This document shows positions 1 through 11,179 of a stretch of 64,000 nucleotides of DNA, one piece after another. Position 1 is the stretch's first letter, and each line of letters begins with the position of its first letter. A model generated the notes under the pieces. It did not search any database, was not told the origin of the DNA, and saw only the letters and a program-made list of their open reading frames with translations. Location: the NCBI GenBank assembly GCA_031772625.1, contig CM062815.1, positions 121,567,977 to 121,631,976 of the forward strand, written 5' to 3'. The translations under genes and the position numbers were made by a program. The stretch comes from Pinus tabuliformis (Eukaryota; Streptophyta; Pinopsida; Pinales; Pinaceae).

Positions 1-1732
1 CAAGTTCAAAGTTTCAAACAAAATGCCAAGGCTTTTAGACCCTATGTGGGAATATGGTGAACCTGATACTCTATCCGAATCTAGGGGGGTCAATAGAATG
101 TATTTGATTTGCAAGTTGTGTGGCAAGCATATGTCAGGGGGTATCAACAAATTAAAATTTCATTTGGGGCAAATTCCAGGGCAAAATGTAGACCTTTGCC
201 CAGATCTATCTCGAGAAATCATCTGGCATGCCATTAAATTGTTGATGGATAAAGAGGAGGGCAAAGACACCAGGGCAGCACTAAAAATCCAACTTGTAGG
301 GGCCTCAAGAGTGGGGGGAAGTGAGAGTGGTTCTTCAACATCACCTTCCACACCCACATGTCCCAACCCCTCAGCTTTCTCAACTTTTTTTGTTCCTAGA
401 ACCACACCTGGTGCACAACCTGGCATCAAATCGACACTTAGAAAAAAGGAAAAGGCAGAAGCTGACAAGTTGGTCAGTAAGTGTCTTCTATGGAGTGATG
501 TTCCTTTCAACATTACCTATACAAACCCATTCAACCAACCTATGTTTGATGTTGTTGCTGTCGCTGGCTGCTGTTGCTGGCCCAGGGTACAAAGCCCATA
601 CCTTTGCAGAATTGAGAGGGCCTCTTCTTCAAGATGAAAAGACTGATTGCACTGCTAGATTGGAGGAGTTTAGGGCATCATGGGAACACACTGGATGCAC
701 AATCATGTCAGATGGTTGGACTGACCAGATGGTAGGACCCTTCTTAACTTCTTGGTTAGTTGTCCCAAGGGGACAATGTTTATGAAATCTGTTGATGCAT
801 CTCCACACATTAAAGATGCACGTTTATTATGTGAGTTGTTGGACATCTTCATTCAGGAAGTAGGCCCACAAAATGTTGTCCAAGTCATAACAGACAACGC
901 TGCAAATTATGCTGCAGCTGGCAAGTTACTTATGGAGAGGTATCCTAACTTGTTTTGGACACCTTGTGCTGCTCATTGTATTGACCTGATGTTGGAGGAT
1001 ATAAGTAAGATTCCTCTTGTGAGGGATATTGTTGAATCATCCGGGAGCATAACAAAATTTATATATAATCATGCATTTGTGCTTAGCTTGATGAGAAGAT
1101 TCATCAACAACAAAGAGTTGGTGCGTCTTGTCATTACACGATTTGCCACTACTTTCATATCTCTTCAGTCTCTGTTGAATTCTATGTGGGATGTGAAGAG
1201 CATGTTTATTTCCCTGGATTCACGTGCTTTATCTATTAACCACAAACCAGAGGGAGAGGGCATATGCAGACTAGTTTCATATGATCAGAGCTTTTGGGCA
1301 GGAGTAGAGGAGGTGTGTGCCATTTCAGAACCTTTGGTAAGGGTTCTTCGGTTGGTTGATGGAGACAAGCCCGCAATGGGCTACTTGTATGAGGCCATGG
1401 ATAGGGCCAAAGAAGCCATTTGTGCTTATTATGAAGATAAGGGAGACGAGGGGTTAGAGAAACAATAGGTCATATGGAGAGTGATTGATGAGCGATGGAA
1501 CAATACCCTCCATCGCCCCATTCATGCTGCAGGTATCTACCTCAACCCCGCATTTTCTGACTCCTGTGATTTGATGCCAAGGTGATGGATGGATTCTTCA
1601 CTTGTGTTGAGAGGATGGTGGCATCTGAGCAAGAACGTGAAGATATTTCTAAAGAAATGGAGGTATATAGGATGGCAAGTGGCACATTTGGTTTTACCAT
1701 GGCTATTAAGAATAGGACAACCAAAATGCCAG

Positions 1733-1822
1733 GTAAGCTTCAGTTTGTTTCAAACTTTCAAGTTTAGAATTTCAATGTTTTAACTTTGTTTTTATGTTTC
1801 TCATTTTTCTTTTAACTTGCAG
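1733..1822 (+). other. Intron 1 of the hAT transposase gene
   Basis: The donor CCAG|GTAAGC and the acceptor preceded by a T-rich tract (AACTTGCAG) splice out 90 bp. The exons join in phase, so that the conserved DAWW motif is formed across the junction. Confidence 0.75.
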
Positions 1823-1964
1823 ATGCTTGGTGGACAAGCTATGGTGGCAGAGTACCCCATGTCCAAAAGATTGCCATTCGAGTGCTCAACCAAACATGTA
1901 GTTCCTCTGGGTGTGAGCGCAACTGCAGTGTATTTGAAAAAATACACAACAAAAAGCGCAACAT

Positions 1965-2060
1965 GTAAAAAAGTTTCAAATTAAATTTTTGAATTCATTT
2001 GATTATTTTTAATATTTAAATTTTCTAAGTACTAATTTACAATCTATGATCATAATACAG
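1965..2060 (+). other. Intron 2 of the hAT transposase gene
   Basis: A donor GTAAAA after 1964 and an acceptor AATACAG ending at 2060 remove 96 AT-rich bases. The reading frame then continues from the dimerisation motif into a segment typical of hAT C-termini (NDMVYVYYNLQL). Confidence 0.65.
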
Positions 2061-2529
2061 ATTAGAGTCCCAACGCCCCAATGACATGGTCTACGTCTAC
2101 TACAATCTTCAGTTGTGGGTGAGACAACTTCAAAAAACTCTTGATGTGGAAGCCATCTCATTGGACAATATTGATTCCCCTGCTGCATGGAGGGTGGAGA
2201 CTGAGAGGCCAACCATTGACTCGATCCCTGATTGGTTAGATGTGGATCCAGAGGCACTAGCGACAGAGGAGGTAGCAGTTGCAGGGGAGGGAGAGCTAGA
2301 GGTAGAGGAGCAGCCTGAGGGTCAGGAGGCAGAGCAGGAGGAGGATGACGAGGAGGAGGTGACACCATCTAGGATGGGCAACAACATCATAGGACATATG
2401 CCACATCTTTTATTGGCTTCTAGAGGATGACTGAGTCCATTTGTATCCCCAGGCGTTGGGCCTTCTTCTTCTAGAGGAAAAGGCAAGGCTATTCCCTATT
2501 CCTATAAAAGGGGTAGAGGATCTCAGTGA

Positions 2530-3661
2530 CTGATTACTTTATGACATGTAGATGACTCATGATATACATTTATTATATTTTTTGTTGATATTTTGGCTCT
2601 TGAGAGTTGAGACTGGGACAAGACTCAGGATTCAAGAGTTGATTCACTATTTTGATATGTGATGTAGCACTAGACTTCATATACATATTATATATTAGCT
2701 TTCTTTACATGTTTATGTGGAAATGCATTTGTTTGATGTTGTGGATACTTTAGATGTTAAAAAAATAAAAATAAAAAAGAATATTTTTGTATTTTTTTTA
2801 ATTTTGCCGACTTTTTCAAAAAACTCCCGACTTTAACGAGTTTTTCAATTTTTGGACCCTTGCCGATTTAGTCCCAACTTCGACTTTTTCCACATTGGGT
2901 GAGACAGCCCTTGAGGGGTGAAAAGTGTCTTTTGAGGATTTGGGTCTTGGTTGGTGGTGGGTGGGGATGTGAAACACACTCGCTTTTCCAACTGACCAAG
3001 AACCCATTGATAAGCTGTCATACTATAATCCACTTTGCTCATACAAGTTGAATTTCTTTGTCACATCTTAAGAATTAATGCTATTTAATGACAGAAACAA
3101 GGATTTGTGATACATGTTGCAAATTTGGTTTATTGTCTTTTGTATATATCATTGAGTTTGGGTAGAGTCTGATCAATTCTGACCCGTCGTTGTATACTTC
3201 AGATTTTTTGAGAGGAAGCCTTATGAAAGATATTATTTGCTCTTTTTTTTGATATTAATAGTTAATTATTTGGTGAAAAAATTTCCACAGGCCTATGAAA
3301 CCCTATCAGGTGTATCAAGAGATTATTCAAAGTAATAGCTGCATTGAACCCATTTATCTGCAACTTTGAAATACATGTCATTATTGCTTGCAATTAACTT
3401 GAAATTTTTTTAGAGGGGTTCTTTCACTGAAAATTTCATCTCAAACAACAATGGTCTAGGGTCTCTATCACCTTTCAGAGTCACTTTTTGTTGGATCTAT
3501 CGCTTCTGAAAAGTTGGGATTGTTTGGAACTTTTTGGCATTGCGAATGCTTTAAGACATTTTTTGTAGAAGGAAATGAAAGCCAAAGGAACCCGAACACC
3601 TATTTGAAATACCAGTGTACTATTATAAGAGCTATTTTTACCCATCCATGAAAAATATTAA
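2530..3661. other. Unassigned stretch downstream of the hAT gene
   Basis: The first part (to roughly 2900) is probably the 3' flank of the hAT element. It is AT-rich and has an A/T tract near 2759-2805, but I found no terminal inverted repeat or 8-bp target duplication to mark the end. From about 2900 to 3661 I see no convincing coding sequence, RNA gene or repeat. Confidence 0.4.
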
Positions 3662-4109
3662 TGTTGAGATTCACAAGAAATGGCTAGAGAATTGAATAGA
3701 GAAAACAAAAACCCAAATTCCTCAATAAAGAGAAAGCTAACCAGTACTAAGGCATCGTAAGATTTAAAGTTAAATCAGCCAAGAGGAGCACAATTCTGGA
3801 GAGAGTGAACCCGTGAACAAGTGCACTAGTCAGAGATATAAATCCATGCACAAGAGAGAGCACAACACTTTGGTGCCCTTAGGCAAAAGACTTTATTAAG
3901 AATAAATGAATGATCACATGATATGTAAAATTACAAATGAGAATTGTGTATATATACACAACTCAAGAGGTGTTTTCCCTATGAAGGGTTTTGGGCTCAC
4001 ATTGACTAGTCTGACCTTACCTAAATATAGAGATACAGTTGTCAGTAAGTGAATGGTGACTATGTTGGCCTTAGCCAATACTAGAAAAGCTTACACCATT
4101 CTCAATACA
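3662..4109 (-). repeat. Copia-type LTR, minus orientation, with adjoining purine tract
   Basis: On the minus strand this 448-bp block starts TGTATTGAGAA and ends TCTCAACA, which is the TG...CA pattern with short inverted ends expected of an LTR. It has a TATATATA box (around 3950) followed some 60 bases on by an AATAAA-like signal (around 3895), both in the right order for the minus strand. A G-rich purine tract (GCATGGGGG, complement of 4110-4118) abuts the 5' end as a polypurine tract abuts a 3' LTR. This is therefore probably the right-hand LTR of a truncated element whose remaining interior extends to about 4430. The flanking 5-mers do not match. Fossil; no coding part is left. Confidence 0.55.
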
Positions 4110-4129
4110 CCCCCATGCTGAAAAGAGGG

Positions 4130-4428
4130 CCAGAAAAAAATGATGAAATACAAATAGGAGAGTGTTAATGGATATCCAACTCAATATACCGTTGGTTGTG
4201 GCCTAAATACAAATTTGATTAGGTTATTAGATACGCAACTCAGTATATACTATAGGGTCAATAGTGGCTAAAATACAAATGGGAGTGGGTTTGTGGTTAC
4301 CCCATTCAATATACAAATGAGTGGATTAATGGATGCACAGATAAATACAAGTGAATGTGGGTTTATTAATACCCAACACAATCTAAATGAGAGAGGGTTT
4401 ATGGATACCCAACTCAATATAAGGCTGG
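4130..4428. repeat. Degenerate minisatellite, about six units of 40-60 bp
   Basis: A motif of the form AATACAAATGGGAGTGGGTT + TATGGATACCCAACTCAATA recurs about six times with drift and short insertions. It lies immediately inside the purine tract of the minus-strand LTR at 3662-4109, so it fits a 3' untranslated minisatellite of that element. Confidence 0.6.
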
Positions 4429-5110
4429 AAATTGTTGAAATGGGAGTGGGTTGGAAAAGAGCCTGGAATAAACTTAGATAAATGAATAATAATAAAATAA
4501 ATAGTGAATGAAGTGACACATCCTAACCAAGGACATGATCTAACAAAAGGACATGATCCATCAACCTTGTGACCCGTCAATGTGTAAAAACTATCACGTA
4601 GGTCATTATCATTATCATTTATCTTATTCATTATTTATTTATACATTGTTCACATCCTATATGTATTTCTGTCTATTGTCCTTATGTTGGAAATTTGGTA
4701 AATGAACCTTGTTCATTTTATTGGTATTAGAGCTGTGTTTCTGATCTGGCCCTTGGCCACATTTCTTATCAGACTTTATTTAATCTGGATTTTAGAGAAA
4801 CCTATCTTTTCAAAATTTCTCTGAACTCCAGGGTTTTAGGGTTTTGACCAAAATTAGGATTTCAGCCATTTAAAGTCACAATTTTTGTTGAAGGGAGAAT
4901 TACTCTGCTTCAAATAAAATCTGAAGATAAAGAAATCGGAATAGGTTACAGAAGTGCCACCCTTCATTTACAGTTCAGAATTCTTAGTGAAGAAAGACTA
5001 CACCACTGCAAATTGGGAGAAATCTGCTGCAAATTGAAGAAATATGAAGAAATAACAGGTTAAGCGAATTCCAGAGTCAAGTGAATAAATCTGGTATATA
5101 CACTGCTAAC
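4429..5110. other. Unassigned stretch with a primer-binding-site-like motif
   Basis: TGGTATTAGAGC at 4722-4733 resembles the initiator-Met tRNA primer-binding site used by the copia elements elsewhere in the window (TGGTATCAGAGC). This suggests the end of another 5' LTR just upstream and a scrap of leader downstream. I could not find the matching LTR boundaries or coding sequence, so the element is not called. Confidence 0.35.
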
Positions 5111-5145
5111 AATGTTGCACAGGAACGCTTCCCCTAGGGTTGTGA

Positions 5146-5222
5146 GGGGGGGGGGGGTACCCTACGTTTCCCATGCACTAGTTGGGGGGGGGGGGGTTCC
5201 CTACGTTTCCCATGCACTTAGG
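5146..5222. repeat. Tandem duplication with 12- and 13-base G runs
   Basis: Two adjacent units of about 38 bp each begin with a long G run (5146-5157 and 5184-5196), followed by CCCTACGTTTCCCATGCACT. The G runs and the nearby GGGG/CCCC clusters to about 5355 make the segment prone to slippage or quadruplex formation. No gene is apparent. Confidence 0.7.
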
Positions 5223-5453
5223 ACGGGGTATGCACGGGGAAACATTTTCAAACGTCCCCCTTTTGGGGAAACTTGGGGAGACGCTGGGAGAAACATTTCC
5301 TCAATGTGGGGGATGTGTTTCCCCAATAGGGGTGCTTGTGGGTGCCCCCCTTCAAAAAGGGTTCAACATCCCCCTTGAATTTTGCCTGAAAATAATAATA
5401 ATGTGAGTGGGGAAGCCTTATATTCAACCCTAGGGCCTTACTAATGCTATTTA

Positions 5454-5559
5454 ATTAATGGTAATGTTAAATTCCTAAAGTAAAAGTGACATTCTCCTTT
5501 CTCATTAATGAGAAAGGAGAATGCCACTTTTACTTAAATTTTTAACATTATCATTTATT
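5454..5559. repeat. Near-perfect 106-bp palindrome (foldback/MITE-like)
   Basis: Two arms of about 53 bases meet with no loop at CTCATTAATGAG (5501-5512). The arms pair through AAGTAAAAGTG...CACTTTTACTT with only a few mismatches. It could be a miniature foldback element or the stem of a small-RNA precursor. No target duplication or terminal motif allowed a family call. Confidence 0.8.
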
Positions 5560-6558
5560 GTTTCAGGGTGTTTGAGAATGGTTCCAAGCTCATTGGATTT
5601 CATATGGAAGAAGTAGAAAATTAGATCCCAATCAAAATCCAGTAGACTTAACAATTTTCAGGATTTCAGGATTGGAGGAATTGCAACATTTCCATTGGAT
5701 TCTATCATGTATGAGGGTATGGAACTAGCGTTTAATCAAGAACACCAAGCCCTTTATGTATATTGATGTTGGTGGCATTAATTGTTGAATTCCTATGTTG
5801 TGACCCTAGTAAACTTGTACCTACAACTCAAACAAAATCTTGATTTGACGTGTTAACCTTTTGTTATCTTATTTTAATGCTTAGAGGTTCATATTAATGA
5901 GGAGGATCCCAATATAGGCATTGATTTCGGTGATATGTAGGTATTTGTTGTAGCATGATTTTTTTTGGACTATAGAGGCCATCTAGAGCCTCTTTGTTGA
6001 TGTAATATTGGTTCAAATATATTGCATTCAATGCTATTTTGGTTATATGCACCCTTGCTATATATATATATATATATATGACAAAATTTGCATATTTTGT
6101 GTATGATAGTTTGGATTCATATGGATGCACATGACTATTTACACATTTTTTTTTCGAAATTTGAATATTTATATATTTTTTGGTTGACTAGTTTTTTGGT
6201 CTGGTATTTATCTAGTTCCCAATTTTGGGGTCCACTGGTTTGATGACCAATTTGGTTCTTGATAACATCGGTCCATTGTCCATTGTCGATTTTCAATTTT
6301 AACTTTTGAGTCTTGACTCTAGGTACTGATGACTTTAGACTGAGTCTTTGACTCGTCATTTTTTGTTATTTTTGAGTTTGAGTAATTTCAATTTACTATT
6401 CTACTCTTCAGATTTCAGTATCTACTATTTTACTTAGTACTAATCAGATTTTAGAATAATGAATGATGAATTTAAATCAATGTATATTATTTTTACTATT
6501 TCTATTTCCTTGAAACATTTATGGTGTATGAATCAATGTATTTCATTATTGAATTTGG

Positions 6559-6595
<37 letters not shown>

Positions 6596-6691
6596 TACCC
6601 TGACGTTCCCTTGCCCCCTTTGAATTTCCATAAAATTTGGGGGTGCTCACACATCTCCCCCCTGTGTAGCTCCCTGTTCTTGTGTCCCCCG
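5560..6691. other. Unassigned AT-rich stretch with two (TA)n microsatellites
   Basis: Simple TA repeats lie at about 6059-6079 and 6561-6588. I see no coding sequence, RNA gene or element end in the rest. Confidence 0.6.
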
Positions 6692-7600
6692 TGTTGATTT
6701 GGGGTAGCATTGGATGTGCTTTAGCCATGAAAATTGGTGGAGAGGCTAAAGCACATGAGATCTCCAAGACCCAGAAATGGTTTGGGCAGATTCTAACCAG
6801 TTTGGGAGATATTAAAATAATTAATATTTTTAATGGAGTTCCTAAGTCTAAATTTAGGAAAAATAAAATATTAATGGGTATTAATATAAAACAGGGTTAG
6901 AAGGTTCCAAAAGTCATGGATCAAGCCAAATCTAATTTTAGCCATTGATTAGAGATTTAATCTCGGCCGTTGAAGGACCAACAGGAAAAGTATAAGAAGA
7001 GGCTTGAGGGTCAGTTGGAGGACACATTGAGGGAGACCAGTCAGTTCGATTTCTGGAGCGGGGTTAGCTGAGAAATTTGAACTAATGGTCTGGAGAGCAG
7101 CAGGAGGCAGCAAGTACAGAATAGAGAGTCAGGATCAGCACCAGAAGACCAGCGCAGAGGCAACAACAGATTGCACAGTCACTAGAGGGCCTGTGTGGGT
7201 GATGCAGAGAGGCCCAGGGCTGATGCAGATAATCAGGGGTTGACGCAGAGTGTTTGGGAGCTATGTAGAGGTTAGCTAGGCTGATGCTGAGACTGGGAGA
7301 AGTGCTGGAGAATTTTTCTCTCTGTTGGGTAAGCCATTTTGGCACCCTGTTGTACGAAAGAATTGCTGAATAATAAAATCCTCCCTTGCTGCACCGGTTT
7401 TAGCACATTGGTTTTTTCCGGGCACTGTTGTCCAAAATAACTGTGTCAATGTGTTGATTCTTATGCATGTGTTTGTTTCTGAATTATGGTGTGATATCTG
7501 CAGTAGAATTTATTTTAATGTTCATTGAAGGAATTTCATAAATAACTTATTGGAAATAAGTAGGCAAAGTAAATCAGATGTTGCAGTGATAGAATTTTCA
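6692..7600 (+). repeat. 5' LTR of copia A1
   Basis: Starts TGTTGATTTGGGG and ends TTTTCA directly before the primer-binding site. It matches 11180-12102 over its whole length and the LTRs of A2 at both ends. Confidence 0.9.
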
Positions 7601-7799
7601 CATGGTATCAGAGGAAGTAATCAGAGACAGGAAGGGAAAATCAGTTATGGGTCGAGACCATGATGCAGAGGCATCCACGTCAGGAGACTTGCATAGATTT
7701 TCAAAAATCTGCACAAGAGAAAGTGACTTCGATTTCTCTATGTTGGCTTCCAGGCTGGAAGAAGAAGTGGCTTGTTTGACTAGTTCTGCATCATCAGAA

Positions 7800-10790
7800 G
7801 TATGGTATACAGTGGAGCCTCTTGGCATATGATGGGAATCAAAGAATGTTTCTCAGATTATCGAGAAGAGAAGATGAGCTTTCAGATCACCATGGGGAAC
7901 AAGGTAAAGTGTACTCCAGTATGGAGGGGTACCATAGTTTTTCAAATAGAATCGGGAGAACAGTTCTGTGGTACCAATGTGCTGCATGTACCAGGGTTGA
8001 GGATCAACTTACTTTTCGTGTCGCAACTTCAAGGCAAGGGCTATGACGTCTTCTTCATCAAGGAGAAAGTATATGTCAAACACCCAAGTTGGAAAAAGAA
8101 AGTGTAGATTACAACTAGAATCACCAATGTCACTAATCGGCAGTCATGGAGACAAGGACTTGAACGAACTATGGCACAGAAGAATGGGACATTTGCACCA
8201 TGGGGCTCTGAGAATTCTCAGGAGCACTCTAATGGGAGTTCCGGATCTTAGTACGGAACGATGTATGCAGAGGGTGTGCTCTAGGAAAGTATGCCAACAT
8301 TTCCTAGAAGTAAAAACAGGGCTAAGAGTGTACTATGATTGATACACTCAGATATCTGCGGACCTATGTCCACTAAAGCTTTGAGTGGTGCCGAGTACTT
8401 CCTTACCTTCATTGATTATCACTCAAGGAAAACTTGGATTTATTTTCTGAAAACCAAGGATGAGGTTTTCTATTGATTCAAAGAGTTCAAGGCTTTGGTG
8501 GAGAATTTGACTGGGAAGAAAATAAAAGTTTTGTGCTCAGATAATGGTGGAGAGTATGTCGATAAGGACTTCACTAGATTTTTGCGCTAAGAAGGGCATC
8601 AAAAGAGAGTGGACAACTCCTTACAATCCGGAGCAGAATGGAGTAGCAGAAAGGAAGAACAGGACTATTGTAGAAGCAACTAGGGCCATGATGTATGATC
8701 AGGATATGCCAAAATTCCTCTGGGCAAAAGCATGCAACACAACACTCTATGTTCAGAACAGGACTCCTCATTGGGCGTCGAGCAAGATTACTCCAGAGAA
8801 AGTTTTCACAGAGAAGACACCCGAAGTCAGTCATTTTAGGATATTTGGGAGCTTAGCATATTGCCGCGTACTTGAGGAAAAGAGGAAGAAGCTGGATCAA
8901 ACTGCGGAAAAAGGGTATCTAGTGGGATATAGCGAGAACGCTAAGGCATACAAAATCTATCTTCCAGGGAGCAGGAAGGTAGTGGTTCGACGAGATGTGA
9001 AGTTCATGCACGACAGGGCTTTTAGAAAATATCGTGAGATGCCTTTCGAGGAGCAGTCAAAAGAGGAGCCATTGGTTAAACCTCTTCAACCAACGAAAGT
9101 AAAGAATTCTTCCTTGGATCAGGAAGATTCACAAGAGGAGGAGGAGCTAACAGATGCACGTGCTGGCAGAGGAAGAAATAGCAGGGAACTTCATCAAGTT
9201 CTGCGAGATGTAGAGGACTGCATTGGTGCACCAAGAAACAGTAAGAGGGAGCGAAAACAACCAGATAGATATCAGGCATTAGTAGCTCAGGATGGGGAGC
9301 CTGCCAGTTTCCAGGAGGAAACTCAACATCAGGTTTGGCTAGATGCAATGGTAGAGGAGTACAACTCCATAATGGTGAACGATGTCTGGGAGGTAGTGCT
9401 AAGGCCTCAAGACAAATCAGTGGTGGTTCGAGATGGATCTACAAGATCAAATACGCTGCAGACGACAGTGTTGAGAAATATAAGGTCAGGTTTGTGGCTA
9501 AGGGGTATGCTCAAAAGGAAGGAATCGACTACGAGGAAACCTTCACCCCGGTAGCCAGGTATACATCTATTAGGACCGTAATATCTCTTGCAACACAGAT
9601 GGGGTGGGAGATTCATTAGATGGATGTCAAAACGACTTTTCTGAATTGGGTGATAGAAGAAGAGGTATACATTGAACAACCAGAGGGCTTTGAGACACAT
9701 GAGAAGAAGTCTCATGTATGCAGGTTGAAGAAAGCCCTGTATGGGCTGAAACAGGCACCTAGAGCATGGTATGGTCGAATCGACGGCTACTTGCAGAAGA
9801 TGGGATTTGTCAAGAGTGATGCGGATCCAAATCTCTACTATCTGGTTGTAGAGAATGAGCCGCTAATCTTAGTATTGTATGGGGATGATCTCTTTCTGAT
9901 AGGATCATCTAGGCCAATTGGGGACTGCAAGAAGAATCAGGCCACAAAATTCGGCATGAGGGATTTGGGACAGATGCATTATTTCCTAGGGTTGGAAGTT
10001 CGGCAGCAAAAGGGAGAGATCTTCCTTGGGCAAGGGAGGTATGCTGCAGAAATCTTGAAAATATTTAGGATGGAGGACTGTAGACCCATGGCTACTCCAA
10101 TGATCACCAACTGGAAGAAGATTGATGCATCAGAAGATAAGGATGCTCATCACACCTTATACAGACAACTCATAGGGTCCCTGATGTATCTGGTCAATAC
10201 CAGGCCAGACATTTGCTATGCTGTCAACACCCTCAGTCAGTTCATGGTGGAACCAAAGAGGGCGCACTGGGCAGCAACCAAACATGTTCTCAGGTATTTA
10301 CAGGGAACAACTGATTATGGACTCTTGTACACTAGGGGTAAGGATATTAGATTGAGTGGATTTACTGATGCAGATTGGGTAGGAAGTTTAGTGGATCAGA
10401 AAGGTACCCCTGGGTATTGTTTCAACATTGGATCAGGAATGACTTCCTGGTGCAGTAGGAAACAAAAGTCTGTGGCTCTGAGCTCATCTGAGGCTGAATA
10501 TATGGTGGCGAGCATAGCTTTGTGTGAGGCCATATGGCTTAGAAAGCTACTTGTGAACCTATTCAGAAGAAAAATGGAGGCGACCAGGATCATGTGCGAT
10601 AATCAGAGTTGCATCAAGCTCTTTTGGGAATCGAGTGTTCCACGATTAGTCAAAGCATATTCATATCCGGTGTCACTTTGTCAGAGACTGTGTCCAACGA
10701 GGAGCTGTACAGTTGAGCTACACTCCTATAGGAGAACAGGTGGCAGACATCCTTACCAAGGCCCTTGGAAGAACCAAGTTTGATTATTTC
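7800..10790 (+). pseudogene. pol remnant of copia A1
   Basis: Domain remnants in copia order. A protease-like segment lies at about 7800-8100, a GAG-pre-integrase motif (LWHRRMGHL) near 8170, and an integrase core at about 8340-8800 with the PYNPEQNGVAERKNR signature. Reverse transcriptase covers about 9400-10000 (YGLKQAPRAWY near 9740) and RNase H about 10290-10770 (SSSEAEYM near 10480). Upstream, 7602-7800 holds only a scrap of gag-like sequence. The reading frame is interrupted several times; this is a fossil. Confidence 0.88.
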
Positions 10791-10849
10791 AGGGAGAAGA
10801 TGGGGATGATAAAGAATCCATTTCAGTAGCAGAAATGGGTATGATGTTG

Positions 10850-11060
10850 CAGTGCAGTAGCACAATGCAACATGATGAGTAGGAGTTTGCAGTGCAGATG
10901 CAGTGTTGGGAAGAAGGACCAGCAATAGCACGGATGCAGAGGGAGTTGCAGTGCAGATGTAGTGTTGGGAAGATGGACCAGCAGCAGCACGGATGCAGAG
11001 GGAGCTGCAGTACAGATGTAGCAATGGCAGTGATAGAGCCATGGGTAGCAGTACAAGATG
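10850..11060 (+). repeat. Minisatellite near the 3' end of copia A1
   Basis: A unit of about 63 bp (GTTGCAGTGCAGATG... CACGGATGCAGAGGGAG) is repeated about three times with drift, between the end of the RNase H remnant and the purine tract. A related array occurs at the same place in A2 (41160-41350). Confidence 0.75.
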
Positions 11061-11179
11061 CAACAATGCAGAGGATGTTGGGCAGGGAGGCTTAGCATCA
11101 ACACAGGTACCGATGCCGTATGATCAGAGTAATGCTCAGTGTGGAGTATTACTAGAGCACAATCCTTGCTAAGAGGGAG

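Larger units (their letters stand above)
23..2529 (+). pseudogene. Degraded hAT-superfamily transposase gene
   Basis: Reads as a plant hAT transposase. A BED-type zinc finger lies near the N-terminus (C30, C33, H47, C59 from the ATG at 23). The DUF659/RNase H-like core follows at about 680-1100, with segments such as CTIMSDGWTD, VITDNAANY and PCAAHCIDLMLEDI. A C-terminal dimerisation segment (SSSGCERN, KIHNKKRN) lies near 1890-1960, and an acidic Glu/Asp-rich tail near 2250-2365. Three exons (23-1732, 1823-1964, 2061-2529) keep phase across two short GT-AG introns. The copy is dead: the frame shifts near 560, 740 and 1567, and in-frame stops occur at 1466-1468 and 2428-2430 before the natural-looking end at 2527-2529. 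The 5' terminal repeat would lie left of the window and I could not fix the 3' terminus. The superfamily call is firm; the family is not known. Confidence 0.88.

Noticed and set aside
160-513. A 117-codon minus-strand frame.
   Set aside because: It is antisense to the BED-finger region of the hAT transposase.
10650-11104. Overlapping Cys/Leu/Ser-rich minus-strand frames.
   Set aside because: They are antisense shadows of the A1 minisatellite and RNase H remnant. The same happens at 41157-41393.
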